NCBI GenBank assembly: GCA_002382735.1
Contig: DFZN01000071.1
Location: 76,882-140,881 of the forward strand
Reading direction: 5' to 3'
Length of the DNA stretch: 64,000 nucleotides
From: a bacterium UBP11_UBA4055
GTDB taxonomy: Bacteria; UBA4055
Within the stretch, counting starts at the first letter, position 1; every line of letters begins with the position of its first letter. Below are positions 52,001-59,969 of the stretch, one piece after another. Under the pieces are notes generated by a model that worked only from the letters and a program-made list of their open reading frames with translations, ran no database searches and was not told the origin of the DNA. A program made the position numbers and the translations under genes.

Positions 52001-53479
52001 TCACTTTTTCCCTTTCAGCCTCTTAACTTTCTCAGGCATTTCAATATAATTCTCATCTGTAGTAATCTTCTTGCCTGTCTTATATTCAAGGTCTTTTCTT
52101 GCGCTGCCTGCGACTTCTCCGCCTAGTTTTGCAGCCGTTTTATTCTCAATAAATCCCTGAGCGTCTTTCACTCTCGCAAGCTCTGTAGTTGAAGCTTCAC
52201 CGAGCATCGTAAAGATCAGCTCAAGATCTGTCATATGATCTCTTAAATTCTCTTTGTCGAGACCTTTATATTCTCTATACTTGGCAGGAGTCATACCGAA
52301 AGTTGCCTGCGATATCTCAGCAGTAAGAATTGAATATTCTTTTTCGCCTTCTACGCCTCTTTTATCCCACTCGCCGGTAAGTTCGTCTCTGACAGCGATC
52401 CCTCTCATCCTCTTTTCGATCCATTCTTCGCTGTAGCCTTTTGCACGATAGATCTCTTTCATCCTCTTTGCGGCAAGTTCGGGATCTTCAATTTCCTGAA
52501 TCCTTTCATAACCGACTTTTGCCAGCCATCTCTTGAACGGTTCAGCTTTAGGGGAGGGGATAGACTGAATAAGCCTGAACAACTGCTCGGTATCAGCCAC
52601 ATCGGTCATTCTCATCTTGCCATCATCAGCTTGCATTTTCAACTGTCCCATATTTTGGGACAGTTCACTTCCTTCCTCAAACAGCTTTGTTTTAAGCGCA
52701 TTCCAGTATTTCCTCGGTCTCGGACTGTCTGTCAGAACTTCTATCACATCAACGATGGAAAAATACCATTTCTCCTCTTCTTCGTTCCAGACCGACCTGA
52801 TTTTTTTTGACTCAAACAATTTTACACTACTCATTTCTTTTCCCATTTCATTTATAATATCATCTTCTTCTTTCAAAATTATCTTGATCTCTTCATTTTC
52901 ACCTAATAGATCTAATGAATCAATATAGGCATTCTCATATCCGTCTTTTACTGCCCACAGTCTTACATAATCCGCGAATCTGACTTTACCGGTTATACCG
53001 CCAACATTATAATCACCTACATAATCATATATCTGTTCCAGAGGATCAAAGCTGAACCGGCCCTCAGGATCAGTTTCTGCTATATATTCCAGTTCATTTT
53101 CCTCTACACCATCATAATTATAGCATATCATGTGTTCTAAATACCTAGCTAGTGAATCATTGAAAGTCAGTACACTTTCGTATACACCGTTGAGAACATA
53201 TTTTTCGTCACTATTTTTGAGTGTCCAGGAAACATTAAGAAATAATGGAAATCCAGGAGCTGGAGACATAATTCTGTCAACTAATACTCTAACAGTATCT
53301 TTCTTATAATAATCTTTTATTATCAGACCAACATGAGCTGTATCGTATACAGCAAATCCTAACATCAGTGCAGCATATCTGCTAGTAGGATTAAGAATAT
53401 CTGATACACCGGTTGAATCAAAGACCTCTCTAAAATATGAAGCAACTATCTTTGCGCCAGAGATCGGATTTCCGAACAC
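52001..53479 (-). CDS. Chimeric frame: lipoprotein-like remnant fused to a BRO-N protein
   Basis: One open frame of 492 residues holds two unrelated parts. Residues 1 to about 210 look like the interior of an exported lipoprotein with carboxypeptidase-regulatory-like segments (GNPISGAKIVASY, ETDPEGRFSFDP) but lack any signal peptide, and the frame starts at a GTG directly after a TAA. From MSSVKLFESKKIRS (ATG 52834 behind GGGAAAAG) onward, the 277 residues form a complete BRO-N family protein (WYFSIVDVIEVLTD, YRAKGYSEEWIEKRM, GMTPAKYREYKGL). I judge that the real gene is 52001-52834 and that 52835-53479 is the decapitated end of an older gene. Confidence 0.75.
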   Translation of the reverse strand: MFGNPISGAKIVASYFREVFDSTGVSDILNPTSRYAALMLGFAVYDTAHVGLIIKDYYKKDTVRVLVDRIMSPAPGFPLFLNVSWTLKNSDEKYVLNGVYESVLTFNDSLARYLEHMICYNYDGVEENELEYIAETDPEGRFSFDPLEQIYDYVGDYNVGGITGKVRFADYVRLWAVKDGYENAYIDSLDLLGENEEIKIILKEEDDIINEMGKEMSSVKLFESKKIRSVWNEEEEKWYFSIVDVIEVLTDSPRPRKYWNALKTKLFEEGSELSQNMGQLKMQADDGKMRMTDVADTEQLFRLIQSIPSPKAEPFKRWLAKVGYERIQEIEDPELAAKRMKEIYRAKGYSEEWIEKRMRGIAVRDELTGEWDKRGVEGEKEYSILTAEISQATFGMTPAKYREYKGLDKENLRDHMTDLELIFTMLGEASTTELARVKDAQGFIENKTAAKLGGEVAGSARKDLEYKTGKKITTDENYIEMPEKVKRLKGKK

Positions 53480-53627
53480 TTACTATGTTTTTCATTCTTA
53501 CCTCTTCTATTTTTCTACAATTATTTTTCATTTATTTTCGTCTTTCTCTTTTCTTCTCATTCAAACCGTTACAATTTGTCACAGTTTCATTTATCAGTAT
53601 ATGCATTTTTTGCACATACTCACTTTT

Positions 53628-54992
53628 TTATTCTTCCTGTGAACTTTCATCATTTATCACTTCCCAGTGCCCGCCTTTATCCGGACCGATCCTTTTGATC
53701 AGTGATAATTCTTTAAGTTTCTTTAACTGCCTTGTTACAGTCGCTCTGCTGATATTCATTTTTTGACACAATTCGATCTTTGTTACCTTTGGGTTAATCC
53801 TTAATTCATTCAAAAGATTTTTTAGAGGCTCATTTAGAGGCTCATTTAGAGGCTCATTTAGAGGCTCAACTCTTTCTCTTATGAATTTTATCGTATAAAA
53901 ATCTCCGAATTCAAACTGAGGCTGAACAGAACCCGATTCTTCAAGCAGAGTTCTGATCTTTGTTATGCCAGTACCCATATTTTCTACGAAATCGATCCTG
54001 TGAAGCAGCGAAGCGATCAGCTGATTCCTGCGCACCGCCTTTTTTCCGAATTCCTTTTCGGTCAATCCTCTGGGCAGACCTCCCGGGTTTGATATTTCAA
54101 TTCTGTCATCGAATATCTCTATAACCGTATGCGATCCTGAAAGAAAATAATCTCTATGTACGACGGCATTGATAACAGCCTCTCTCAAAGCATCAAGAGG
54201 TAATTCGTAAATCTCTTTTCTTCTTGCCGTACCGGTCATTTCATATTTAACCCGAAGTTCTTGCCTCACAAAATGTAGAGCATTGTCAATGTTGGTTATA
54301 ATATCCTGAGTGTAATCTTTTCTGTTAAGAATAGAAAACCTTTCTGTACCGTCAAAAACACCACAGGTAATAGTAGCCTGCTCGCATAACAATTGTATAG
54401 AATCAGAGAAAAACAGAACACCTGCATTTTTCATTTTAAGTTCATTATTGACCTTTTCCGCTACTCCAAGATTGATCAAAACAGTCTCGTCATCAAGATT
54501 TTGTGTTATTCCCGCCATTTTCAGGTAGCCTGCAAGCTTTGCCGGTGAGTAATCCTTTTTAAAATCAAATTTCTTGTTTATCTGTTCTTCAAATCGGATA
54601 CGGCCTTCATTGTAAAGAAAATCGATTATCTGATCCCTTTTCATCTTTTGCGCATTAGTACCCATTCTGACAAAGAAACCTTCAGAACACTGGTATGGCT
54701 TTTCGGTACCTTCAGGTACAATAACAATAAGAATATTCTCATATTGAACTAATTCTATCTTAACAGCAGGCTGACAGTTGTTTGCAATATCCTGAATTTG
54801 AGATTTAAGCTTATTCGTAACTTTTACACCCTTAACTTCACCGCGATCGGAAATGCCTATATATATTTTACCGCCGGAAGCATTGGCAAAAGCAGTGATC
54901 TCGCGAGAAAGAGAGCTATTAACATCTTCCTTAAACTCCACAAGATAAGATTCTCCGTTCTGCAGTATATATTCAAATTCCTCTTTTTTCAT
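53628..54992 (-). CDS. AlbA_2/HATPase_c_4 regulator with helix-turn-helix (copy 1)
   Basis: The 454-residue protein has an AlbA_2 domain (about 5-125: ESYLVEFKEDVNSS, FANASGGKIYIGI), a RecG-C/HATPase_c_4 region (about 230-365: LREAVINAVVHRDY, EIFDDRIEISNPGG, NMGTGITKI), a linker of PLNE repeats (about 374-390) and a winged helix (about 400-445). Proteins of this class are common in defence and stress islands; their exact activity is unsettled. The ATG follows AAAGGAAAAAGG inside repeat R1. Its last 30 codons are almost identical in DNA to the end of the DinD-like gene next to it. Confidence 0.88.
   Translation of the reverse strand: MKKEEFEYILQNGESYLVEFKEDVNSSLSREITAFANASGGKIYIGISDRGEVKGVKVTNKLKSQIQDIANNCQPAVKIELVQYENILIVIVPEGTEKPYQCSEGFFVRMGTNAQKMKRDQIIDFLYNEGRIRFEEQINKKFDFKKDYSPAKLAGYLKMAGITQNLDDETVLINLGVAEKVNNELKMKNAGVLFFSDSIQLLCEQATITCGVFDGTERFSILNRKDYTQDIITNIDNALHFVRQELRVKYEMTGTARRKEIYELPLDALREAVINAVVHRDYFLSGSHTVIEIFDDRIEISNPGGLPRGLTEKEFGKKAVRRNQLIASLLHRIDFVENMGTGITKIRTLLEESGSVQPQFEFGDFYTIKFIRERVEPLNEPLNEPLNEPLKNLLNELRINPKVTKIELCQKMNISRATVTRQLKKLKELSLIKRIGPDKGGHWEVINDESSQEE
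53822..53871. repeat. 12-bp tandem repeat encoding a PLNE linker
   Basis: About four copies of a 12-base unit (TTTAGAGGCTCA on the plus strand) lie in frame within the AlbA_2 gene and encode the four-residue unit EPLN. Copy-number change would alter linker length without breaking the frame. Confidence 0.9.
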
Positions 54993-55091
54993 ACCTTTTT
55001 CCTTTCAGTTACATCTCCATCACATTAAATTAGCCATAATAATTACTCAAAATCAACCAAAATATCGAGTTTAGTTACATCCCTGTTACAT
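54993..55091 (-). repeat. Repeat R1, copy A (before AlbA_2 gene 1)
   Basis: About 100 bp with two half-sites, 55008-55025 and 55074-55091, exactly 66 bases apart. Each half-site is two heptamers of the GTTACAT type in 11-bp phase. The repeat ends at the Shine-Dalgarno and ATG of the AlbA_2 gene. The body between the half-sites is of type 1 (shared with copy B). Confidence 0.85.
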
Positions 55092-55176
55092 CATTCGTCA
55101 GCTCGCAGTAATCATTAACGATCGAGCCTAAAACAACCTGCTCTTTAGAATATCTCTTATGAAGTTTAGGTAACAT
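55075..55176 (-). pseudogene. Fragment of the MLPKLHK gene with in-frame deletion
   Basis: ATG 55176 behind GGAGGG opens 33 codons that match the first 42 codons of the gene at 59094-59831 minus 13 codons (a clean 39-bp deletion between AAAG repeats). The match ends in NDVTGM, where the frame runs into repeat R1 and stops there. It is a duplicated and truncated copy. Confidence 0.75.
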
Positions 55177-55192
55177 CGACAGCCCTCCTTTT

Positions 55193-55861
55193 TTATTCTT
55201 CCAGTGAACTTTCATCATTTGTTACTTCCCAGTGACCGTTTTTATCAGGACCGATCCTTTTGATCAGTGATAATTCTTTAAGTTTCTTTCTGCTGTGAAT
55301 TCCTTTTGCATCAAGACCGCCATACAGCCCCTTGTAACCATGATTCTGAAATATTGCATAATCTTTGTTATTCCAGACACCTGCATTCTTAGCAGCTTCA
55401 GCTAATTGAGAATTATGATTTCTAAGTTCGTTCCGTAAAAATAATCTTCTTTCATCTTCAGTTCTCAATTCCTGATATTCTGACATTTGCTGTATTTCCT
55501 GCAAACGGGTCTGAACTGCAAAATATGTTTGACCTAAAGCTACAATTTCTTTTGACGGATCTGCATTTTGAACTATCAGGTAACAGGCGTATCTTGACAG
55601 CTTTACATTTTCGATCTGTCGTTTTGCACCTGAACCTAATTCGACCATATTGCGCATCTCCGCAAAATGGTCAATTATATTGTGATTACTGTTCTTACAA
55701 GATTCTTTTGCTTTTTCTATTACAGGTTTAAAATTCCGATAAACTGAATATCCTAAAACTTCGGATAGTTCACGCGATGACCAGTATTCGTTCCCGTTCT
55801 CATCTTCTCTTCGAATTTGCTCGAAGATCGTTTTAGTTTTGTTCGTTTGCATGTTTCCCAT
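55193..55861 (-). CDS. DinD-like protein with replaced C-terminus
   Basis: The 222-residue protein matches DNA-damage-inducible DinD-type proteins over about 190 residues (GNEYWSSRELSEVLGY, LSRYACYLIVQNADPSKE, GLYGGLDAKGIHSRK). Normal family members continue with an ILDHMGSTE-type segment. Here the sequence switches to KKLKELSLIKRIGPD and NDESSLEE, the end of the AlbA_2 gene at 53628. About 90 bp of DNA are near-identical, so this is a recombination chimera. ATG 55861 has GGGAG. A palindrome lies in the upstream repeat R2. Confidence 0.8.
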   Translation of the reverse strand: MGNMQTNKTKTIFEQIRREDENGNEYWSSRELSEVLGYSVYRNFKPVIEKAKESCKNSNHNIIDHFAEMRNMVELGSGAKRQIENVKLSRYACYLIVQNADPSKEIVALGQTYFAVQTRLQEIQQMSEYQELRTEDERRLFLRNELRNHNSQLAEAAKNAGVWNNKDYAIFQNHGYKGLYGGLDAKGIHSRKKLKELSLIKRIGPDKNGHWEVTNDESSLEE

Positions 55862-55884
55862 TTCATTTTCTCCCGTTAAATTAC

Positions 55885-55953
55885 TCTTTTATCTTAACAA
55901 GAGCAATATAACATCAGACCCGTGTCAAATCGTGACACGCCTTAAACTTTTTT
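55885..55953. repeat. Repeat R2, copy 2
   Basis: About 70 bp, a direct copy of 49272-49340 with few differences. It lies between the end of the DUF4268 remnant and the start of the DinD-like gene. The two copies bracket 6.6 kb containing the GHKL, STAS, PIN, BRO-N, AlbA_2 and DinD-like genes. Confidence 0.8.
55921..55939. promoter_or_regulatory. Palindrome inside R2, possible operator
   Basis: CGTGTCA at 55921-55927 and TGACACG at 55933-55939 form a perfect 7-bp inverted repeat with a 5-base centre, 60 bases before the DinD-like start. The equivalent position in copy 1 before recG is degenerate. Confidence 0.45.
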
Positions 55954-55964
55954 CAACTTTTCTA

Positions 55965-56784
55965 CTAACCCTTCGAATACTCATTCAACTTCTTTACCGG
56001 ATTTTTAAATGCTTCGTACATTCTTTCTGATGCATCAATAAGAAACTTTATCATTTTACTCCAATCGTCCTTATCGAAAACATCCACACCTGTCAGTACG
56101 GATTTAATTCTACAGGTTACTTTATCATCCTGTCTGTCCCATATCAGTTCATCACCGAAAGCTGTTTCGATCTTGTCTTTCATTTTGTAAAGGAAATCAA
56201 AGAATTTTTCATTTTCTTCTTTATCTCCTCTATTGACAGCAATATCTGACTGGGCATATTCTCCGGTTACAATAATGTTTAAACTCAAACCGTGCATACC
56301 CATACTCTTTCTTAACCACCTGTCGTTGGTTGGTGAGGAATTTCCATATAAGTCATTTACACGATTACTGGCTTCTAAATATTTTTTCCAGAATTCTAAC
56401 CTAAAATTATGCCTGTTTTTTAAATCATCCTGAGTTTTTATTTCTTCTTTAGCTTTATTTGCCATCCTGATCGAATAATCTTCTGTATCTTTAACCGGTA
56501 ATATTTGTTCTATACTTAAGAATAATTTCTCATCTAAAGCAAAAGGTGTCACTTTGAAGCATTGTGCCCTTATATTATAATTCATGAGCCATAATACAGT
56601 TGAAGTTACTTCCTTCCGAAATTTACCTGCAACCATAATGACCCTTAGTAAGACTTGAGCAATAAGATGCGTATTTAATAACCTGCCATTCCTGTAAGTG
56701 CTCTCTTTCCTTAAATTTCAATTCGGAGAAAGTGCATTCTTTTAGCTTTGTAATTTTGTTTTGAAGTTTATTTATCTGGTACAT
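55965..56784 (-). pseudogene. Decayed DUF4268 gene with internal deletions and frameshift
   Basis: ATG 56784 starts MYQINKLQNKITKLK and reaches FKEREHLQEW, the start of DUF4268 proteins. It then jumps to QVIKYASYCSSLTK, leaving out the roughly 60 residues that normally carry the nuclease-like core, and shifts frame at about 56625-56640. A second frame (56636-55965, 223 residues) supplies the C-terminal domain from VAGKFRKEVTSTVLW onward. The 223-residue frame has its own ATG and might still be translated. The remnant follows repeat R1 copy D. Confidence 0.75.
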
Positions 56785-56824
56785 ATTGACCTCGTTCTAA
56801 TATTTTATGAAGTTTAGGTAACAT
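56768..56824 (-). pseudogene. Second fragment of the MLPKLHK gene
   Basis: ATG 56824 reads MLPKLHK, the same first seven codons and leader (a GAGGCC-type site) as the gene at 59831. It then runs into unrelated sequence and stops after 18 residues, overlapping the DUF4268 remnant's start. It is the third copy of this 5' end in the island. Confidence 0.65.
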
Positions 56825-56848
56825 CGACGGCCTCGATTTTTATCCTCT

Positions 56849-56943
56849 TTTTTCTTTCAGTCACATCCCTATCACATCGAATTAGCTACAGAATTCAGTT
56901 AAATTCTACAAAATTCCGGAGTTTAGTCACATCCCTGTCACAT
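56849..56943 (-). repeat. Repeat R1, copy D
   Basis: Half-sites at 56860-56877 and 56926-56943, 66 bases apart, with GTCACAT heptamers; the body is of type 2 (shared with copy C). It sits 4 bases below the stop of the second AlbA_2 gene and before the MLPKLHK/DUF4268 remnants. Confidence 0.85.
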
Positions 56944-56947
56944 GTCC

Positions 56948-58387
56948 TTATCCAGCCCAATAAGGTACATACATTCTTGATTTTTCATACTCTTTTATCA
57001 ATCCTGCATCAATTGTTTCTCTAATAATTCTAGAAATTATAGAATAATTTATTTTATCGACATCAAATCTTTCCCTTAAACTCTGATTGGACATATAATC
57101 ACCGGATACATATTTCAGGCAACAATGCTGATAACAGGCTCTGACTTTATCAGGCTTTGACATTTGCCTCAAAGATTTTGGAGAGAACATAACAACTCTT
57201 GTGTAGTTGTCGCCTTCAATGAATTCTGGTGCCGGTAGCTGAAATATCTCAATCGCATCAATTACTTTGTCAATCCCGCTTCCTCTCTCTTCGCAGAAGT
57301 TCATTCTTCGCATAAATCCCGCCAGCATTTCGTTTCTGCTTTCAGGGCTGTGATCAATAAACCTTTTTGTATCGATCAAAGGTTTTCCGGGATTTGTGAT
57401 CTCTATACGGTTGTCAAATATCTCGATCATTGTGCTTGTTCCCGATATAGAAAAATCCTGATGAATTATCGCGTTCGCCAGCAATTCTCTTACCGCAAGC
57501 TCAGGATATACTCTTACTTCTTTTCTGAAAACTCTTCCGATATCCTCATTTGAAGGTAGTTTATCGTTCACGTAGTTTACTATGAATTCAAAATCCAAAG
57601 CATAGCCTTTCGTACCTGCTAATTCTTTGACCGTTTTCAGCTTATTATTACCTTTGTATATTATTACTCGCGGAGCTTTTCTTTCGATTTTCTCAAAATC
57701 CTTTAAATTGTTCGCAAACAGTATCGCTCCCAGATTTGTTATATTGAATTTTGATGAAGCTTTAACAATCAGTTTTTCTTCGATAAGTTTTTCAAGAATA
57801 GCACTTTTATTTTGGGAAAGAGGAATATTCAGCATTTCAAACACAGAGGGATAGTTTAATAATTTAAGAACCTGATCGCCGGTAATATTTTTAATAGCCG
57901 GTTCTTTTTCAAAAACAACATGCTTGGCCATATTCCATATCTTCCTTTCTTTTTCAGGATGATCTTTCAATTTTTTCTTATAGCTGCCTACTCTGATATA
58001 AGCTTCGCCTTTCCAACTAACGGGAGTATTAAGCGCAGCGTCTATTTGGAACAAAACAATACTCTTATCATTGACCTTATGCTCAAATATTTTAAAATCA
58101 ATTTTCGGCTCAAGCTGAGTCGCCAGCCAATTTTCAAGTTCCTGATTACCGATCTTTTTCGCTTTGGGTTTAAATTCAGTCCCTGCAATCTTATGCGTTA
58201 TATCCTCAATACCAAAAACCAGATAACCGAATTCCTTATTCTCAAGACAAGCTGAATTAGACAGAGCAGAAATATACTCGCCAATTTCATCAGGCTTAGA
58301 ATTATTAACTTTGAACTCAACCCATTCGCTTTCCTGCGGCAGAGCTCTCAACTCTTCTATTAAAACTTCAAATTCCTCTTTTTTCAT
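56948..58387 (-). CDS. AlbA_2/HATPase_c_4 regulator (copy 2)
   Basis: The 479-residue protein has an AlbA_2 domain (about 5-140: ESEWVEFKVNNS, YLVFGIED, AYIRVGSYKK) and a HATPase_c_4 region (VRELLANAIIHQDFS, EIFDNRIEITNPGKP, ERGSGIDKVID; about 290-410). A C-terminal helix-turn-helix-like part follows (about 420-475). It is not a close duplicate of the copy at 53628 but shares the first residues MKKEEFE, which come from repeat R1. It is intact. A phage-defence or stress role is inferred from family and context. Confidence 0.88.
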   Translation of the reverse strand: MKKEEFEVLIEELRALPQESEWVEFKVNNSKPDEIGEYISALSNSACLENKEFGYLVFGIEDITHKIAGTEFKPKAKKIGNQELENWLATQLEPKIDFKIFEHKVNDKSIVLFQIDAALNTPVSWKGEAYIRVGSYKKKLKDHPEKERKIWNMAKHVVFEKEPAIKNITGDQVLKLLNYPSVFEMLNIPLSQNKSAILEKLIEEKLIVKASSKFNITNLGAILFANNLKDFEKIERKAPRVIIYKGNNKLKTVKELAGTKGYALDFEFIVNYVNDKLPSNEDIGRVFRKEVRVYPELAVRELLANAIIHQDFSISGTSTMIEIFDNRIEITNPGKPLIDTKRFIDHSPESRNEMLAGFMRRMNFCEERGSGIDKVIDAIEIFQLPAPEFIEGDNYTRVVMFSPKSLRQMSKPDKVRACYQHCCLKYVSGDYMSNQSLRERFDVDKINYSIISRIIRETIDAGLIKEYEKSRMYVPYWAG

Positions 58388-58487
58388 ACCTTTTTTCCTT
58401 TCAGTTACATCTCCATCACATCAAATTAGCCATAATAATTACGCAAAATCAACAAAAATATCAAGTTCAGTTACATCCCTGTTACAT
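58388..58487 (-). repeat. Repeat R1, copy B (before AlbA_2 gene 2)
   Basis: Half-sites at 58404-58421 and 58470-58487, 66 bases apart; the body is nearly identical to copy A. It ends at the Shine-Dalgarno and ATG of the second AlbA_2 gene and begins 7 bases after the stop of the next gene. Confidence 0.85.
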
Positions 58488-58494
58488 GGATTTT

Positions 58495-58986
58495 TCATTT
58501 ATTTTCACCATCATCCAGATATGAATACAACACTTTCCAGCTGATCTTGCCGCCGGACGAAACTTTATATTCAAGCACCATATAGCCGTCAATATGCCCA
58601 TCCTCGAAATAGGCAAATACTCTATCATTCAAAATTCTTATATATTCTTTACCGAAGAAGCCCATAGTGCCGCCCAACACACCTTTATAAGGGATCAACT
58701 CGTTATGTAGTATTAGGTCAGACTTTAGATCACTTTCAGGTTCGTACAAACCTAATTTCTTTAAGTTTAGCGTCTCTATTTCACTTAATTCAGGAATATT
58801 AATCAGCCGAGGTTCATTCTTGTCCAAAGCCGCTTTAAGAGTTTCAATTTCACATTTCAACCTTCTGTTATAGAACTCATGATTGATTAATTTCTTTTTA
58901 CATAAAATATTATCGCGGATCTGAAATCCCGACAAAGCCAGAACAGCCGCGACAACCACCGTCCATATAATTCTTTCTTTTTTCAT
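58495..58986 (-). CDS. Hypothetical membrane-anchored protein
   Basis: The 163-residue protein has one N-terminal helix (about 7-22) and then a soluble region, probably periplasmic, with a coiled coil (about 30-60) and a beta-rich end (GFFGKEYIRIL, DGYMVLEYKV, ISWKVLYSYL). No family was recognised. Its first codons MKKE and its promoter region are those of repeat R1 copy C. It stands alone between two R1 copies, like a cassette. Confidence 0.7.
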   Translation of the reverse strand: MKKERIIWTVVVAAVLALSGFQIRDNILCKKKLINHEFYNRRLKCEIETLKAALDKNEPRLINIPELSEIETLNLKKLGLYEPESDLKSDLILHNELIPYKGVLGGTMGFFGKEYIRILNDRVFAYFEDGHIDGYMVLEYKVSSGGKISWKVLYSYLDDGENK

Positions 58987-59085
58987 ACCTTTTTCCTTTC
59001 AGTCACATCCCTATCACATCGAATTAGCTACAGAATTCAGTTAAATTCTACTAAATTCCGGAGTTTAGTCACATCCCTGTCACAT
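58987..59085 (-). repeat. Repeat R1, copy C
   Basis: Half-sites at 59002-59019 and 59068-59085, 66 bases apart, GTCACAT type; the type-2 body is almost identical to copy D. It starts 8 bases after the stop of the upstream gene and runs to the ATG of the 163-residue gene. Confidence 0.85.
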
Positions 59086-59093
59086 GGTGCCAC

Positions 59094-59831
59094 TTACGCA
59101 TACACCCCTCCGCCCGACACCTGCGCATCCTTACTCAAAGTCAGGATCGCCTTAGTGCTGTACAACTTACTTTTCAAAACACTCTGAACGCAATTTCGGC
59201 ACTGAGCGAATAAAAACTCTCTCTGATCTTCCTTTACATCATCGGCTTTTTTATGCTTCTTACTATCCTGCGCTCCATAATAATAGAACTGAACGATCTC
59301 ATTCTTTTCGTTACGCAGACAATGGCTTGGAGTCAAAGCATCCTGGATCAGGTGCAGCATCATCCCGAGCGACCTGTAACGGATCTCATCACCTCTATCG
59401 GTATCGAAGATCATCTTATATTCAATTTTGCCATTCGTGAACATAGAGCTGATAATAGCATCATCCGCAGCTATAACCGAATTAGCCGCGACACTAATAC
59501 GCCCTGCCGCAACATTATTTAAAAACTTGAACCACAATTTCAATTCGTCCGCAGTAACACTTGCAGGCTCGCCTTTCTCTTTGGACATAAAGTGAAGCGA
59601 AGTCAGATAACCAAAGTGAGATTGCCATATCGCGCTTTTACCTTTAAACAAATCTGTATTTAAAATATGGCTTGATGTAGTATCTTTATCTAAAAAGATC
59701 TGACCGTCATTCGTCAGCTCGCAGTAATCATTGACGATCGAGCCTAAAACAACCTGCTCTTTCGCAGCCTTCGTAAGCCTGAATTCATCTAGAACCGCTT
59801 TAGAATATTTCTTATGAAGTTTAGGTAACAT
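59094..59831 (-). CDS. Possible zinc-dependent hydrolase (MLPKLHK gene)
   Basis: The 245-residue protein has no signal peptide. The segment MMLHLIQDALTPSHCLR (about 155-172) resembles the HxxxD and PxH metal-binding helices of zinc-dependent phospholipase C and P1-type nucleases. The C-terminal part is cysteine-containing and basic. The family assignment is tentative. Two truncated copies of its 5' end occur in the island (55075-55176 and 56768-56824). ATG 59831 has a GAGG site. It is the intact reference copy. Confidence 0.65.
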   Translation of the reverse strand: MLPKLHKKYSKAVLDEFRLTKAAKEQVVLGSIVNDYCELTNDGQIFLDKDTTSSHILNTDLFKGKSAIWQSHFGYLTSLHFMSKEKGEPASVTADELKLWFKFLNNVAAGRISVAANSVIAADDAIISSMFTNGKIEYKMIFDTDRGDEIRYRSLGMMLHLIQDALTPSHCLRNEKNEIVQFYYYGAQDSKKHKKADDVKEDQREFLFAQCRNCVQSVLKSKLYSTKAILTLSKDAQVSGGGVYA

Positions 59832-59918
59832 TGACTGCCTCGCTTTTTATTACTTGAAATAACTATTTAAATTCATTAACTTACCATTGCTCGTGTACCA
59901 ACAGGGTACAATGAGATC

Positions 59919-59944
59919 AAAGCTCGCTACGGCGGGCTTTTTCG
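59919..59944 (+). terminator. Hairpin with plus-strand T tail, no matching gene
   Basis: AAAGC(T)CGC pairs with GCG(G)GCTTT around a TACG loop, and a T-rich tail follows on the plus strand. No plus-strand gene ends nearby, so it is probably a remnant of imported DNA. It lies in the 221-base gap before the MLPKLHK gene. Confidence 0.55.
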
Positions 59945-59969
59945 TTTTATCCTTATCCGATTTTCTATG

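Noticed and set aside
53822..53871. CRISPR-like array
   Set aside because: The unit is 12 bp, has no spacers and is translated as a PLNE linker.
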